A model generated the notes under the pieces. That model was given only the letters and a program-made list of their open reading frames with translations. It was not told the DNA's origin and did not search any database. DNA of 64,000 nucleotides from an uncultured Clostridium sp. (lineage in GTDB: Bacteria > Bacillota > Clostridia > Oscillospirales > Acutalibacteraceae), in contig CABRLN010000010.1 of NCBI GenBank assembly GCA_902471875.1, positions 1 to 64,000 on the forward strand, written 5' to 3'. Shown piece after piece: positions 7,335-17,511 of this stretch. Numbering within the stretch: the first letter of the stretch is position 1; each line of letters opens with the position of its first letter. The position numbers and the translations under genes are program-made.

Positions 7335-8897
7335 ATGGAAAAAATAGTTATTATTGGTGCGGGTCCGGCGGGACTAACTGCAGCATATGAGCTTTTAAAC
7401 GATGGCAGTAACCGTTATGAGGTTGTTGTGTTGGAAGAAACTGATGTTATAGGAGGTATTTCACAAACGGTTCGTTATAACGGCAATAGAATGGATATTG
7501 GAGGACATCGTTTTTTCTCTAAAAGCGATGAAATTATGAATAAATGGAAAGAACTTATGCCTTTGCAGGGTGCGCCTTCTTTTGATGACGCTAAGTTGGG
7601 AAGAGAAAAGCCGTTAGAAACAGGCGGTCCTGATCCTAATGTTGAAGATGAGGTTATGCTGGTAAGAGAAAGAGTATCAAGAATTTATTATATGAAGCAT
7701 TTTTTTGATTATCCTGTTACACTAAAAGCAGAAACCATTAAGAATATGGGCTTTGTTACCACAATGAAGGCGGGCTTTAGCTATTTAAAATCTATTATGT
7801 TTAAAAAGCCGGAAACTTCTCTTGAGAATTTCTACATTAACCGCTTTGGAAAGGTACTATATGGTATGTTTTTTGAAGGATATACCGAAAAGCTGTGGGG
7901 AAGACATCCAAGAGAAATTTCAGCCGACTGGGGTTCTCAGCGTGTAAAAGGCTTATCTATTAAAGAAGTGTTGAAAAATATGTTCAGCAGTAAAAAGAAG
8001 AAAGACAGTAAAGAGGTAGAAACCTCGTTAATTGAGCAGTTTTGGTACCCTAAATTCGGTCCGGGTCAGCTTTACGAAACACTTGCAAAACGAGTTGAAG
8101 AGCTGGGCGGAAAGGTTTTAAAGAACCACGGGGTAAAAAATATTGTTTGTGAAAATGGTAAAATTAAAAGTGTAATATGCAAAACACCTGAAGGTGACAT
8201 AACTGTTGAAGGCGATATTTTCGTGTCGTCCATGCCTGTTAAAGATTTGGTTGTTGGTATGACAGGCGACAAGCCATCGCAGGATATTGTAGATATTGCT
8301 AAGGGTTTGCCTTACAGAGATTTTGTAACAGTTGGCCTACTTGTTAATAAACTGGAATTAAAAAATGAAACAAACAAAAAGACCTTGGGCAATATTGTAC
8401 CTGACTGTTGGATATATGTACAGGATACAAATGTTAAGCTTGGTAGAATTCAGGTGTTTAACAACTGGTCTCCTTATTTGGTAAAGGACCCTGAAAATAC
8501 TGTTTGGATTGGCTTGGAGTATTTCTGTGAGGAGGGTGACGACTTCTGGAATATGAGTGATGAAGAATGTATTAAAATGGCTATTGGCGAGCTTGAAACC
8601 ATGGGGGTAATTGCCAAGGGCTGTGTGCTTGACAGCCACCGTGAAAAGATTAAAAAGGCATATCCTGCATATTTTGATACATATCAGTATATGGACAAGC
8701 TTATAGAGAGCTTGAACACATATAAAAATCTATATTGCATAGGAAGAAACGGTCAGCATAGATATAACAATATGGACCATTCTATGCTTACGGCAATAAG
8801 AGCGGCTGAGGCTATAAAATCAGGAAATACCGATAAAACAAATATATGGAATGTAAATACCGAAAAGGAATATCACGAGGTTAAAGAAGAGCAGTAA
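7335..8897 (+). CDS. FAD/NAD(P)-dependent oxidoreductase, UDP-galactopyranose-mutase-like
   Basis: This 520-residue protein begins with a dinucleotide-binding motif ([16 protein letters not shown]) and then [20 protein letters not shown], typical of amine-oxidase and UDP-galactopyranose mutase relatives. The C-terminus has the second FAD contact region ([18 protein letters not shown]). It is longer than classical mutases (about 370-400 residues) and the substrate is not evident. Members of this group are regularly found beside GtrA and glycosyltransferase genes, as here, suggesting a role in making or modifying a sugar for surface glycans. It is cytoplasmic, without a signal peptide. Confidence 0.8.
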   Translation: MEKIVIIGAGPAGLTAAYELLNDGSNRYEVVVLEETDVIGGISQTVRYNGNRMDIGGHRFFSKSDEIMNKWKELMPLQGAPSFDDAKLGREKPLETGGPDPNVEDEVMLVRERVSRIYYMKHFFDYPVTLKAETIKNMGFVTTMKAGFSYLKSIMFKKPETSLENFYINRFGKVLYGMFFEGYTEKLWGRHPREISADWGSQRVKGLSIKEVLKNMFSSKKKKDSKEVETSLIEQFWYPKFGPGQLYETLAKRVEELGGKVLKNHGVKNIVCENGKIKSVICKTPEGDITVEGDIFVSSMPVKDLVVGMTGDKPSQDIVDIAKGLPYRDFVTVGLLVNKLELKNETNKKTLGNIVPDCWIYVQDTNVKLGRIQVFNNWSPYLVKDPENTVWIGLEYFCEEGDDFWNMSDEECIKMAIGELETMGVIAKGCVLDSHREKIKKAYPAYFDTYQYMDKLIESLNTYKNLYCIGRNGQHRYNNMDHSMLTAIRAAEAIKSGNTDKTNIWNVNTEKEYHEVKEEQ

Positions 8898-8913
8898 ATA
8901 AGTTGAATTTTGG

Positions 8914-8981
8914 GGCGTATCTGAAAAGAATAAATACGACAAATATCCGTTTTGAGCGTGTTTTGACTTTTAAGATACGCC
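8914..8981. repeat. Inverted repeat between oxidoreductase and transferase genes
   Basis: GGCGTATCT (8914-8922) and its exact complement (8973-8981) bracket 50 bp; the pairing can extend with GAAAAG and CTTTTA. There is no T-run directly after it, so an internal attenuator, a processing site or a small mobile palindromic element are all possible. Confidence 0.5.
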
Positions 8982-9008
8982 TTAAATTATAGGAGGTATT
9001 TATATATT

Positions 9009-10823
9009 ATGAACAGCACCCTGTGCGTATCGAAGAAAAGTTACTGCTTAGACACCATTATGGAGGTTATAGGGGCACATCCGTTTATTACATTTGCTAT
9101 AATGTGTTTTACAAGTGGCTGTTTGTTTTACAGTTCTTCTGATACATTATTGTCACCTTTTGCTGTTACTGTTATGATGGTAATATTTACAGTAATTACT
9201 TTTATTGCAGTTTTTATAGTGCATAAAAACTCAATAACAAATGAAATTGTAAAAACATGTATTTTTGCAGGCTGTGTTGTAATAGGGTTAGTTGTAATAT
9301 CAATAACAAGAAATATTACTGACAATATTATTGCTGTGTTTTTACTGCCTTGTGCAGCTGAAATACTTTTGCTAATTTCATGGATAATACAAAAAAAACT
9401 TACAGCCAAAAGGCTTGCTGCGTTAATTATTTTATTAGGTTTTTTCTTAAGACTTGCCTATATTATGTACACCACAATACACGAGCGTCAGCACGACGAG
9501 CTTTCTCTTGGTGAGGAAGGCGGACATCTGGGGTATATTACACATTTTTGGAATAATTTGTTTTCATTACCTGAGGGTGATGTAAGAAATTCATATCAAT
9601 ACTATCATCCTCCATTGCACCATTTTATAGCGGGCGCTGTGTTAAATATATTTAAGCTGTTTGGCTATAACGATATTAAAGAGATAGGTGAGTTTATACA
9701 GTTTATTACCATGTTTTATTCCTGTGTCTGTATGGTTATAATGTACAAAATATTAAGATTTTTTAAAATAAATGGTGTGGCACTTATTTTGGGGATATCT
9801 ATAGTAGCCTTTCACCCTACATTTATTATACTTAGCGGCAGTGTTAATAACGACATGCTTAGTATTGCGTTTATGGCAGGTGCAATTCTTAATACTCTTT
9901 ATTATTATAGAAAGCCTACTTTCTGTAATATTATTAAAGTAGCTGTTTGTATAGGATGTGCTATGATGAGCAAGCTTTCGGGCTGGATGGTATCTCCTGC
10001 TATTGCGGTAGTATTTATTGTGGTTCTTATAAAGAATAAAAAAGAGTGGGTAAAGATATTAAAACAATGGGCAGTATTTGGTGTAATTTGTTTTCCACTA
10101 GGACTATGGTATAGTGTAAGAAATGCCGCGCTTTATTGTGTACCTTTTAACTTCGTTTTGTCTGCCGGTATAGATTCTCCGCTATATGTTGGTGACAAGC
10201 CGTATTTAGAAAGGCTTACGGATTTTAATTTAAGTCAGTTTGCAAGTCCGTATCAACAGTTTAAATGGTATGAATGCCCTTACTTTGAGTACAACCCTAC
10301 AATAGGTTTATTTAAAACTTCGGTATTCGACGAGGCACAATATACTTCGGGGCTTGATTTTTGGGCTTGGCTGCTATTTTGGGCTAATATTGTACTAGCG
10401 ATTTTTTCTGTTGCGGCAATGATATATATACTTGTCAAAAAAACAAAAATAATTGATAGAATTATGAAAGTGTTTTTACTACTGCAATATATTATACCGG
10501 TTGTCGCGTATTATATTTTTTGTGACGCATATCCTTACACTTGTACGTTGAATATCCGTTATACAGTAACAGCAATTATTATGGGAGCTTTATTTTTTGC
10601 AATGGCAGTACAAAAAATAATAGATGTTTCAAAAAATAATCAAAATATTGCAGATGGTAAATTAAATTCAGGATATACATTTGCTGTATCTAAAATTATG
10701 ATTATTATTTCAGTTACATTAGTATGTATCTTCTGTTTAGCGGCAATAGTTACTTATGTAATGATTGGAGTTATGCCGGCTATTTTTGACGGTGCTTTAC
10801 ATATGTCTAATATAGGAAAGTAA
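9009..10823 (+). CDS. Integral membrane glycosyltransferase, family 39/ArnT-like
   Basis: A 604-residue protein with about a dozen hydrophobic helices. After the fourth helix an acidic loop (ERQHDELSLGEEGGHLGY) corresponds to the catalytic Asp/Glu loop of the PMT/ArnT (GT-C) fold, followed by YYHPPLHHFIAG, another family hallmark. Such enzymes transfer a sugar from a polyprenyl-phosphate donor to a lipid, protein or polymer on the outer face of the membrane. Together with the upstream GtrA-like protein and oxidoreductase it forms a plausible surface glycosylation unit. AGGAGG lies 12 bp before the ATG, slightly far; an ATG at 9060 is an alternative start. Confidence 0.75.
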   Translation: MNSTLCVSKKSYCLDTIMEVIGAHPFITFAIMCFTSGCLFYSSSDTLLSPFAVTVMMVIFTVITFIAVFIVHKNSITNEIVKTCIFAGCVVIGLVVISITRNITDNIIAVFLLPCAAEILLLISWIIQKKLTAKRLAALIILLGFFLRLAYIMYTTIHERQHDELSLGEEGGHLGYITHFWNNLFSLPEGDVRNSYQYYHPPLHHFIAGAVLNIFKLFGYNDIKEIGEFIQFITMFYSCVCMVIMYKILRFFKINGVALILGISIVAFHPTFIILSGSVNNDMLSIAFMAGAILNTLYYYRKPTFCNIIKVAVCIGCAMMSKLSGWMVSPAIAVVFIVVLIKNKKEWVKILKQWAVFGVICFPLGLWYSVRNAALYCVPFNFVLSAGIDSPLYVGDKPYLERLTDFNLSQFASPYQQFKWYECPYFEYNPTIGLFKTSVFDEAQYTSGLDFWAWLLFWANIVLAIFSVAAMIYILVKKTKIIDRIMKVFLLLQYIIPVVAYYIFCDAYPYTCTLNIRYTVTAIIMGALFFAMAVQKIIDVSKNNQNIADGKLNSGYTFAVSKIMIIISVTLVCIFCLAAIVTYVMIGVMPAIFDGALHMSNIGK

Positions 10824-10851
10824 TATTTAAAATAATAGTTAAAATTAAAAT

Positions 10852-10889
10852 AAAGGTAATTTATGCTTTAATAAGCATAAATTACCTTT
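10852..10889. terminator. Bidirectional terminator
   Basis: A perfect 17-bp stem (10852-10868 and 10873-10889) with a 4-nt loop, A's before and T's after, lies between the convergent glycosyltransferase and membrane protein genes. Confidence 0.85.
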
Positions 10890-10948
10890 TGTGGTTATAT
10901 AAATACTAGATAATAAGAACATATTTATATAGTTTTATCAAATGTATT

Positions 10949-11629
10949 TTATTTTGTTTGTTTTATTTTGGATAAAATAAGTGATATAACAAAAGCTCCT
11001 GAAAAAATAATGAAAAACCAAAGAATTGATATATATACGGGTTGTTGGCAAACTAATAAAAACGGATACGGCCCTTCTACAATATTGGTAATATTAAGAA
11101 TAATTGTAATTACAGCGTAAAATGCAGTTGGTATTAAAGCAATAAGTGCTGATATTATGGGCTTAAAGGGTAATTCATCAAACAGCAATAATGATAATAC
11201 TGACACCAACGGACATAATAAATGGTGAAAAAGCAGGTCATGGCGAAAAAACATTTCTGTAAAACCGTCAATGCCGTTCGTAGGTGCCAGAATAAACAGT
11301 ACCACAAAAAATGTTACGCACAAACAACAGGTTGATATGTATTTAAGCATAGCTACCCTTTTGGGTAGAGGTTTATTATTTATTATTTGCCTTAATGTAA
11401 ATACCGCTGCAATAAAGCAGGCAATTCCACCCAAAATATTGCTTTCTATAGTGTAAAGTATAAGCATTTTAAGGCCGCTCTTTTGAAAATGTATAACTAA
11501 TCCAATTAACGACATAATTGTTACAGATAAATTCATTATTGCTGAAATTATTAGAGGCACTTTATTTATATCATATTCTATATTTTTTGTGTTACAGGCG
11601 GTGCTTTTTTCTTTTGTTAATGCTGCCAT
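10949..11629 (-). CDS. Six-helix membrane protein, Pr6Pr/AIG1-like
   Basis: A 226-residue protein with six clear membrane segments. Two features recall the Pr6Pr/AIG1-like family: a conserved Asn region in helix 2 (TIESNILGGIACF) and the histidine-containing FFRHDLLFHHLLCPLVSV in the middle. Some eukaryotic AIG1 proteins are membrane threonine hydrolases of lipids, but bacterial members are uncharacterised, so no function is assigned. AGGAGG precedes the ATG. It is a single gene on the minus strand, convergent with the glycosyltransferase and divergent from spoIIE. Confidence 0.55.
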   Translation of the reverse strand: MAALTKEKSTACNTKNIEYDINKVPLIISAIMNLSVTIMSLIGLVIHFQKSGLKMLILYTIESNILGGIACFIAAVFTLRQIINNKPLPKRVAMLKYISTCCLCVTFFVVLFILAPTNGIDGFTEMFFRHDLLFHHLLCPLVSVLSLLLFDELPFKPIISALIALIPTAFYAVITIILNITNIVEGPYPFLLVCQQPVYISILWFFIIFSGAFVISLILSKIKQTK

Positions 11630-11862
11630 ATACTCCTCCTTGTATTTGACTTGTGTTGAATGACATACTTAAATATATATTAATTACGTTTTTGAAATAT
11701 GATAATTGTAAGTTTAATTTTCAAGGCAATTATCTGCAATATATCAATAACTGTCAAAAAGTTGCATAACAAGGCAAAAAAACGTCCCCTATACCGACAT
11801 AAAATTTTGTGGACAGGTTATATAATTTTAATTGTAACACGGGAATATTGGAGGGTATGAAA

Positions 11863-14199
11863 TTGAAAGAGCCTGTTGTGGTAAAAGATAAAAAAGGAAT
11901 ATCAGGAGTGTTGTCATCAAAGGCTGCAAAGGCAGTATTATCGCAGTTTTTTTATGCTTTGGCAGGGTTTATGCTGTCGGGCGGTGCTGTATTTGGTTCA
12001 TATGCACCTTTTGGGGCATCATTGGTAGCAGCTGTGCCTTTTAACAGAGTAATAGCAACAATAGCAGGGTCTGTGGCAGGGTATTTAATTATAACTCCCG
12101 GCAGCAGCTTTAGGTACATAGCAACAGTTCTTGCCATTGGAGCAATACGCTGGACATTAAGTGACTTAAAAAAGATAACTAAAAATGTAATATATCCTGT
12201 ACTGCTTGCAGGTTTGCCTATGTTGGCAACCGGATTTGTGCTTGCCATTGTAGGGAATTATCAAATTAATTTAATAATTATGGCAGTAATAGAGGCTTTG
12301 TTGTCAGCAGTAGGTGCATATTTTTACTTTAAATCCATAAATATTCTAAAAAGCACCCGAGGAATTACAACCCTTAATCAACAGGAAATTGCCTGTTTGG
12401 TAATGGGTGGCTGTATTTTACTGCTAGCATTGTCTGCAATAAGCTTTGGAGGTGTTTCATTAGGGAGAATATGTGCAATTATTGTTATTTTAATATGTGC
12501 AAGATACGGTGCCGTAAGCGGAGGATGTATTTCAGGAGTGTCAACAGGTGTAATTTTTAGTATGGCAGACGGTACTTTAACCTTTTTGGCAGGAGGCTAT
12601 GCTTTTGGAGGTATTATGGCAGGGTTATTCTCGTCTGTGGGCAAAACAGCAACAACACTGGTGTTTCTAGCTTGTAACCTTATAATGTCCTTTCAATCGC
12701 AGGATATGACTATGATAATAGCATCTGTTTATGAGGGTGCAATAGCAGGCGTAATTTTTATGCTGCTGCCAAAAGACCTTGGCAACACAGTGTCACAGAT
12801 TTTTACACCGTCTGTTGACAAAACACGCTCTGAAGGACTTAGAAAAAATGTTATGATGCGCCTTGACTATGCTTCAAAGGCGTTGAAAAGTGTTTCACAT
12901 TCGGTTGATAATGTTGCCGATAAAATGAAAGAGCTATATTCATATAATATAGATAACGTTTTTGCAAATTCGGTAGAAAATGTATGTTGTGGCTGTGGTT
13001 TAAGGTCTTATTGCTGGGACAAAGATAAAGAAAAAAGCCTTAGTGATTTTGACAAGCTGACGCCTATTATTTTAAAAAACGGAAATTTAACAACAAAGGA
13101 TTTTACCGATAATTATGGCAAAAAATGCTGTAAAGCACCTGAATTGATAAGCGTAATAAATAAAAATTACGATTCTTATATGTCATATCTTGCGGCTGAA
13201 CGCCGAGTAGGTGAAATACGTTCGGTAGTAGCAGGTCAATTTTCAGGTTTAGGTGAAATTCTGGCTGAAATGGCAGAGGAATTTGAAAACTACAGTCAAT
13301 TTGACGTTGCAGCGTCGGAGCGTGTAAGCACTGTTCTTAAAATGCAGGGATTTACACCTTTGGAGGTAAGCTGCAGAACAGACAGAATGAACAGAATGAC
13401 AATTGAAATAGAGGTTCAGGATACGGATAAATCTCTTATAAAAAAAGCCCAAATGGTTAAAGAAGTATCAAAGGCCTGCGGCAGATATATGGACACGCCA
13501 TGTATAAGTATGGTTCCGAACCGTTGCAGAATACAAATGAGCGAGCGTGCTTTGTACGATGTTCAAATAGGCAGTGCCCAACACATAAGCGGCAGAGGCA
13601 GACTATGCGGTGATTGCTACAATTACTTTACCGATGGTTTAGGAAGAATGGTTGCACTAATAAGCGACGGTATGGGAACAGGAGGCCGAGCAGCTGTAGA
13701 TGGCAGTATGGCAGAGGGAATTATGACAAAGCTTGTTAAAGCAGGTCTTGGTTTTGACTGTGCATTACAGGTGGTAAACTCTGCATTAATGGTAAAGTCA
13801 GGTGACGAATCTTTGGCTACGTTGGACATTATTTGTATAGATTTATTCACAGGCATTGCTGACCTTATGAAGGCAGGTGCACCTGCAACATATGTTAAAA
13901 AGGGAGATGTTGTACAAAGAGTAGATTTTCCCTCTTTACCGGTAGGAATTCTTACTGATGTTAAGCTGGTACATAAAACATTGCACTTGGCAGACAGTGA
14001 TTGGGTACTGATGGTGTCAGACGGTGCTGTTGCTTCGGGTGACGGTTGGATAATGGACATAATGAAACACTGGAAAAACGGCAGTGCTCAAGAAATGGCC
14101 CAGGTAATTATTACAGAGGCAAAAGAAAACCGTAATGACAGTTATGATGATGATGTTACAGCCATAGCAATGAATATAATGAGCAATATAAAAGAGTAA
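11863..14199 (+). CDS. spoIIE: Stage II sporulation protein E (SpoIIE phosphatase)
   Basis: SpoIIE is the membrane-bound PP2C-type phosphatase that dephosphorylates SpoIIAA and so releases sigma F in the forespore. The N-terminal 320 residues form about ten membrane helices; a central regulatory part has a cysteine cluster (CCGCGLRSYCW); the C-terminal PP2C domain shows ISDGMGTGGRAA, TLDIICIDLFTG and MVSDGA. Total length fits the family. An ATG occurs at 11857, but GGAGGG at 11850-11855 would then be one base away; the TTG at 11863 has a normal 7-base spacing and is preferred. The gene shows that the organism belongs to an endospore-forming lineage. Confidence 0.95.
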   Translation: MKEPVVVKDKKGISGVLSSKAAKAVLSQFFYALAGFMLSGGAVFGSYAPFGASLVAAVPFNRVIATIAGSVAGYLIITPGSSFRYIATVLAIGAIRWTLSDLKKITKNVIYPVLLAGLPMLATGFVLAIVGNYQINLIIMAVIEALLSAVGAYFYFKSINILKSTRGITTLNQQEIACLVMGGCILLLALSAISFGGVSLGRICAIIVILICARYGAVSGGCISGVSTGVIFSMADGTLTFLAGGYAFGGIMAGLFSSVGKTATTLVFLACNLIMSFQSQDMTMIIASVYEGAIAGVIFMLLPKDLGNTVSQIFTPSVDKTRSEGLRKNVMMRLDYASKALKSVSHSVDNVADKMKELYSYNIDNVFANSVENVCCGCGLRSYCWDKDKEKSLSDFDKLTPIILKNGNLTTKDFTDNYGKKCCKAPELISVINKNYDSYMSYLAAERRVGEIRSVVAGQFSGLGEILAEMAEEFENYSQFDVAASERVSTVLKMQGFTPLEVSCRTDRMNRMTIEIEVQDTDKSLIKKAQMVKEVSKACGRYMDTPCISMVPNRCRIQMSERALYDVQIGSAQHISGRGRLCGDCYNYFTDGLGRMVALISDGMGTGGRAAVDGSMAEGIMTKLVKAGLGFDCALQVVNSALMVKSGDESLATLDIICIDLFTGIADLMKAGAPATYVKKGDVVQRVDFPSLPVGILTDVKLVHKTLHLADSDWVLMVSDGAVASGDGWIMDIMKHWKNGSAQEMAQVIITEAKENRNDSYDDDVTAIAMNIMSNIKE

Positions 14200-14281
14200 A
14201 ATTGTTACAGCTAAAAAAATTCCTTAAATGTTCACTTTTTGCTAACATAATAAGTATATACTTATTATGGAGGTGTCTTTT

Positions 14282-14656
14282 ATGTACACTATTGACCAAA
14301 CTAATGATATGCTTGACGAAATAGCAGACGCTATGCCTTATGAGCTTTACAGAGAGCTAAGCGGCGGAATATTGCTTATGCCTGAGTCTAAAATACATCC
14401 TAAAGCTGTTGACAATGACCTTTACATTTTGGGCGAGTATTGTACAAGCTCTATTGGCAGCTGTATAAAAATATATTACGGTTCGTTTTGCAGAATTTAC
14501 GGAAATCTACCCCAACACCAGTACAAAGAACAGCTTAGGCGTGTACTTGCTCATGAACTGCGTCATCATAACGAAAAGCTTGCAGGCAGTGTTGACTTAA
14601 TAATTTATGACCATAATCAAATTAATAATTATTTAAGACAAAAAGGTAGAATTTAA
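14282..14656 (+). CDS. Zincin-like metallopeptidase family protein
   Basis: A 124-residue protein with the zinc-binding HExxH signature (LAHELRHHNEK) near the C-terminus, in the setting of the small zincin-like family found in many Gram-positive bacteria. No signal peptide is visible, so it is cytoplasmic. Family members lack a well-established substrate. GGAGGTG at 14269-14275 sets the start at ATG 14282; upstream codons in the same frame are unlikely to be translated. It follows spoIIE by 82 bp, but the spacing does not prove co-transcription. Confidence 0.7.
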   Translation: MYTIDQTNDMLDEIADAMPYELYRELSGGILLMPESKIHPKAVDNDLYILGEYCTSSIGSCIKIYYGSFCRIYGNLPQHQYKEQLRRVLAHELRHHNEKLAGSVDLIIYDHNQINNYLRQKGRI

Positions 14657-14915
14657 TTTGTATTTCTATATGCAAGGGTATATAGATAATGAAACACTTT
14701 ATTACAATAGTATTTTGCTATTGTTACGATTAGTTTTATATAAAATTGCGGTATTTCTATTAAATTAAGTGTTTTATTGATGTTTTTTAGCTTTTAATGT
14801 TATTTAATAGACTAGTGGTATAATAAAAATAACAAAAAATAAACGCAAAATGAAAACGAGAGAAAAAATAAGAGTAAAAAGATTATTTGTAAAAAGTATT
14901 AATATGTAATAAATG

Positions 14916-14957
14916 ATAACAGAGTATTGGTGAATTACAGGTGCTCTGTTATTTTTT
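14916..14957 (+). terminator. Terminator hairpin
   Basis: A 9-bp stem ATAACAGAG/CTCTGTTAT (14916-14924 and 14944-14952) runs into six T's. It lies 260 bp after the metallopeptidase gene; the intervening 14657-14915 has no recognisable gene. Confidence 0.75.
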
Positions 14958-14989
14958 CTGCCTTTAGGAGTAAAATATAGTATTTATTA

Positions 14990-15018
14990 TTGACAGTTGG
15001 CAAAAAATAAGAGATAAT
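14990..15018 (+). promoter_or_regulatory. Sigma-A promoter of the ACT-PFL operon
   Basis: TTGACA (14990-14995), a 17-bp spacer and GATAAT (15013-15018). Transcription would start near 15025, leaving an untranslated leader of about 190 nt before the ATG at 15214. No known riboswitch fold was recognised in the leader. Confidence 0.75.
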
Positions 15019-15213
15019 TTAATGTAGTTTAGCTTGCTGATTTTTAACAGAGTACTTTCCTTTACTGTAGGCTACACTGTTTTGGTTATAATCGGCATTT
15101 ACAATATTATAGAAGGTTTGGTGTATATAATGCTAATAGCAAACAGCAATATGAATTATTTAAAATGGGTTGTTTGAGATTAGTATAAAACCAAAATTAA
15201 CGGAGGATTAGTT

Positions 15214-15483
15214 ATGCGTGCGTTTATTACAGTTTTAGGTAAGGATACAGTGGGTATTCTTTCAAATGTTTCTACTGCTTGTGCAGAGGAGAATATAAGC
15301 ATTTCAGAGGTAACACAAAGTGTACTTCAAGATATGTTTGTTATGATAATGCTTGTAGATATGAACAATTCTAAAAAGACTATAAGCGAAATGTCACAAA
15401 AATTTGACAAGCTTGGCGAAGAGATGGGAATGAAAATTCACATTATGCACGAAGACATTTTTAATTCTATGCACAGAATATAA
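15214..15483 (+). CDS. ACT domain protein (UPF0237 type)
   Basis: An 89-residue stand-alone ACT domain: the opening [20 protein letters not shown] and the following [14 protein letters not shown] give the characteristic strand-helix-strand pattern of this small regulatory fold, which usually binds amino acids. Length equals the family norm. The gene is followed after 17 bp by the PFL-family gene, an association seen throughout Firmicutes and implying that the two products work together. GGAGGA precedes the start. Confidence 0.9.
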   Translation: MRAFITVLGKDTVGILSNVSTACAEENISISEVTQSVLQDMFVMIMLVDMNNSKKTISEMSQKFDKLGEEMGMKIHIMHEDIFNSMHRI

Positions 15484-15500
15484 CGGAGGCAATAAGCAAT

Positions 15501-16859
15501 ATGATAAATTCACATGATATTATCGAAACCGTCAATATGATTGACAACGAAAACCTAGATGTTCGTACTATTACCATGGGTATTTCTTTGTTAAGCTGTA
15601 TTGATGACGATATTGATAAAGCGTGCACGAAAATTTACGATAAAATATGCCGTTATGCAAAAGACCTTGTAAAAACGGGCGAAGATATTTCTTCTGAATA
15701 TGGTATTCCTATAATTAATAAGAGAATTTCAGTTACACCTATTGGAATGGTAGCTTCTGCCTGCCAGACACAAAAAATTGTAAAGCTGGCACTGGCACTT
15801 GAAAAAGCGGCACAAACTGTGGGTGTAAACTTTATTGGCGGATATTCCGCACTTGTACAAAAGGGTTTTTCTGACGGTGACTATGCTTTAATAGAAAGCA
15901 TTCCTGAAGCTTTGTCAATTACAGACCATGTTTGTGCATCGGTAAATATAGGAAGTACAAAAGCAGGTATTAATATGGACGCCGTAAGAATGATGGGCGG
16001 TGTTGTAAAAAAGACTGCCGAGCTTACAGCCGACCGTGACTGTATTGGTGCAGCTAAGCTGGTTGTTTTTTGCAATGCCCCTGAGGATAATCCGTTTATG
16101 GCAGGTGCATTGCATGGTCCGGGTGAACCTGACTGCGAAATTAACGTAGGTGTTTCCGGTCCGGGTGTTGTTAGGGCAGCTCTTGCAAAACATGGTGACG
16201 GTGACCTTTCGTCTGTGGCTGAGCTTATTAAAAAGACGGCCTTTAAAATTACAAGAACAGGTCAGTTGGTAGCACAAGAGGCTTCAAGACGACTTGGCGT
16301 ACCGTTTGGAATTGTTGACCTTTCACTTGCGCCAACTCCTGCAATAGGTGATTCGGTTGCCCATATTCTTGAAGAAATGGGCTTAGAGCAGTGCGGCTGC
16401 TTTGGAACAACAGCAGCGTTGGCTTTGCTTAACGATGCTGTTAAAAAGGGCGGTGTTATGGCGTCATCGCATGTTGGTGGTTTGTCGGGTGCGTTTATTC
16501 CTGTTACAGAGGACGCAGGTATGATAGACGCTGCAAGAAGCGGCTGTTTAACCCTTAATAAGCTTGAGGCTATGACAGCAGTATGCTCTGTTGGACTTGA
16601 CATGATTAATATTCCGGGTGACACACCTGCCGAGGTTATTTCTGCAATAATTGCAGACGAAGCAGCCATTGGTATGGTAAACTCAAAAACAACAGCGGTA
16701 AGAGTTATTCCTGCCATAGGTAAAAAGGTTGGCGACGAGCTTAACTTTGGCGGTTTGTTGGGCGAAGGTCCTGTTATGTATGTTAACCCTCAGTCACCTG
16801 CTAAGTTTATTAACCGCGGCGGCAGAATTCCTGCACCATTGCAAAGTTTGAAAAATTAA
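15501..16859 (+). CDS. PFL family protein (UPF0210/DUF711)
   Basis: A 452-residue cytoplasmic protein of the UPF0210 (DUF711) family, which has a fold related to pyruvate formate-lyase-like barrels; the biochemical activity is not established. Recognisable blocks include [37 protein letters not shown] and the C-terminal [14 protein letters not shown]. It lies directly downstream of the ACT domain gene and shares its promoter. The operon ends at a strong terminator. Being highly conserved and paired with a ligand-binding ACT protein, it is a candidate for an amino-acid-controlled enzyme, but that is inference. Confidence 0.9.
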   Translation: MINSHDIIETVNMIDNENLDVRTITMGISLLSCIDDDIDKACTKIYDKICRYAKDLVKTGEDISSEYGIPIINKRISVTPIGMVASACQTQKIVKLALALEKAAQTVGVNFIGGYSALVQKGFSDGDYALIESIPEALSITDHVCASVNIGSTKAGINMDAVRMMGGVVKKTAELTADRDCIGAAKLVVFCNAPEDNPFMAGALHGPGEPDCEINVGVSGPGVVRAALAKHGDGDLSSVAELIKKTAFKITRTGQLVAQEASRRLGVPFGIVDLSLAPTPAIGDSVAHILEEMGLEQCGCFGTTAALALLNDAVKKGGVMASSHVGGLSGAFIPVTEDAGMIDAARSGCLTLNKLEAMTAVCSVGLDMINIPGDTPAEVISAIIADEAAIGMVNSKTTAVRVIPAIGKKVGDELNFGGLLGEGPVMYVNPQSPAKFINRGGRIPAPLQSLKN

Positions 16860-16892
16860 AAGCTTAAAAATGATAGAATATCTGAAAATAAA

Positions 16893-16922
16893 AAAATTCC
16901 CCTCGGTGTAGGGGAATTTTTT
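16893..16922 (+). terminator. Terminator of the ACT-PFL operon
   Basis: AAAATTCCCC (16893-16902) pairs with GGGGAATTTT (16911-16920) and runs into a T-stretch, 33 bp after the PFL stop codon. Confidence 0.9.
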
Positions 16923-16964
16923 ATTAGCCTTGAAATTTATCGCTTTAGTTTTAATAGAAATACT

Positions 16965-17116
16965 CTATTCATCTTTATTTTGGCAGTTTTTGTGTGGTGT
17001 GGGATAATTGGTTAAACCTAGTATGTAATCAGCTGATACATTATAAAATTTACAAAGTGTTATTAAATGTTCTATCGGTAAAGCTCTCTTCAAGAATTGC
17101 TTATTAAACTGGAAAA
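16965..17116 (-). pseudogene. XRE-type regulator, C-terminal remnant
   Basis: The minus-strand frame encodes ALPIEHLITLCKFYNVSADY followed by ILGLTNYP, the typical last helix of Cro/CI-type helix-turn-helix regulators, and a short tail to a stop at 16965. The N-terminal helices with the recognition helix are not found upstream, so only the last third survives. It is therefore a decayed regulator gene rather than a working one. Confidence 0.6.
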
Positions 17117-17285
17117 GGTTAATTCTGATTTGGCTAAAAGTTCGTTGAATATTTCTGTTTTATTTTCTTATTTGGAATATCATAGGGACAATTATTATAT
17201 TTTTGAGTTACTTTCTGATGCTATTCAAAAGTTAGAGAGTGATGTTTCTGCCGCTTTAGCCTTTGAAAAAAATCTTAGTCTTTAA
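17097..17285 (+). pseudogene. Short coding remnant, unidentified
   Basis: An open frame of about 60 codons (in-frame stop upstream at about 17080) with protein-like composition, for example SLNISVLFSYLEYHRDNYY and LLSDAIQKLESDVSAALA. Its only possible start is a TTG with no ribosome binding site, so it looks like the C-terminal end of a lost gene. It abuts the regulator remnant on the other strand, which suggests that an element was inserted and partly deleted here. No family is recognised. Confidence 0.35.
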
Positions 17286-17375
17286 AGAAATTTTGTGTTA
17301 GAACTTTATAAACAAAAATTGTTTTTGGGGCATATTTTAATTTTTAGTTATGTCCATAATATTTAGTTAATCATA

Positions 17376-17415
17376 AAAATCTCCTATTGTGCTTCAAATA
17401 CAATAGGAGGTTTTT
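17376..17415. terminator. Terminator hairpin
   Basis: CTCCTATTGT (17381-17390) pairs exactly with ACAATAGGAG (17400-17409), flanked by AAAAAT and TTTTTA, so it can work on both strands. It separates the remnants from the methyltransferase gene. Confidence 0.8.
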
Positions 17416-17511
17416 ATAATTGAATATTAAATTATAAATTTATATATGGTATTAAGGCAACATATGCGCTGCAAACGATTGGTGCAGTAAATCCTAATTC
17501 GTAAATAATCG

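Noticed and set aside
11809..11862. Upstream ATG codons for spoIIE
   Set aside because: ATG 11809 has no ribosome binding site and ATG 11857 is too close to it; TTG 11863 has normal spacing.
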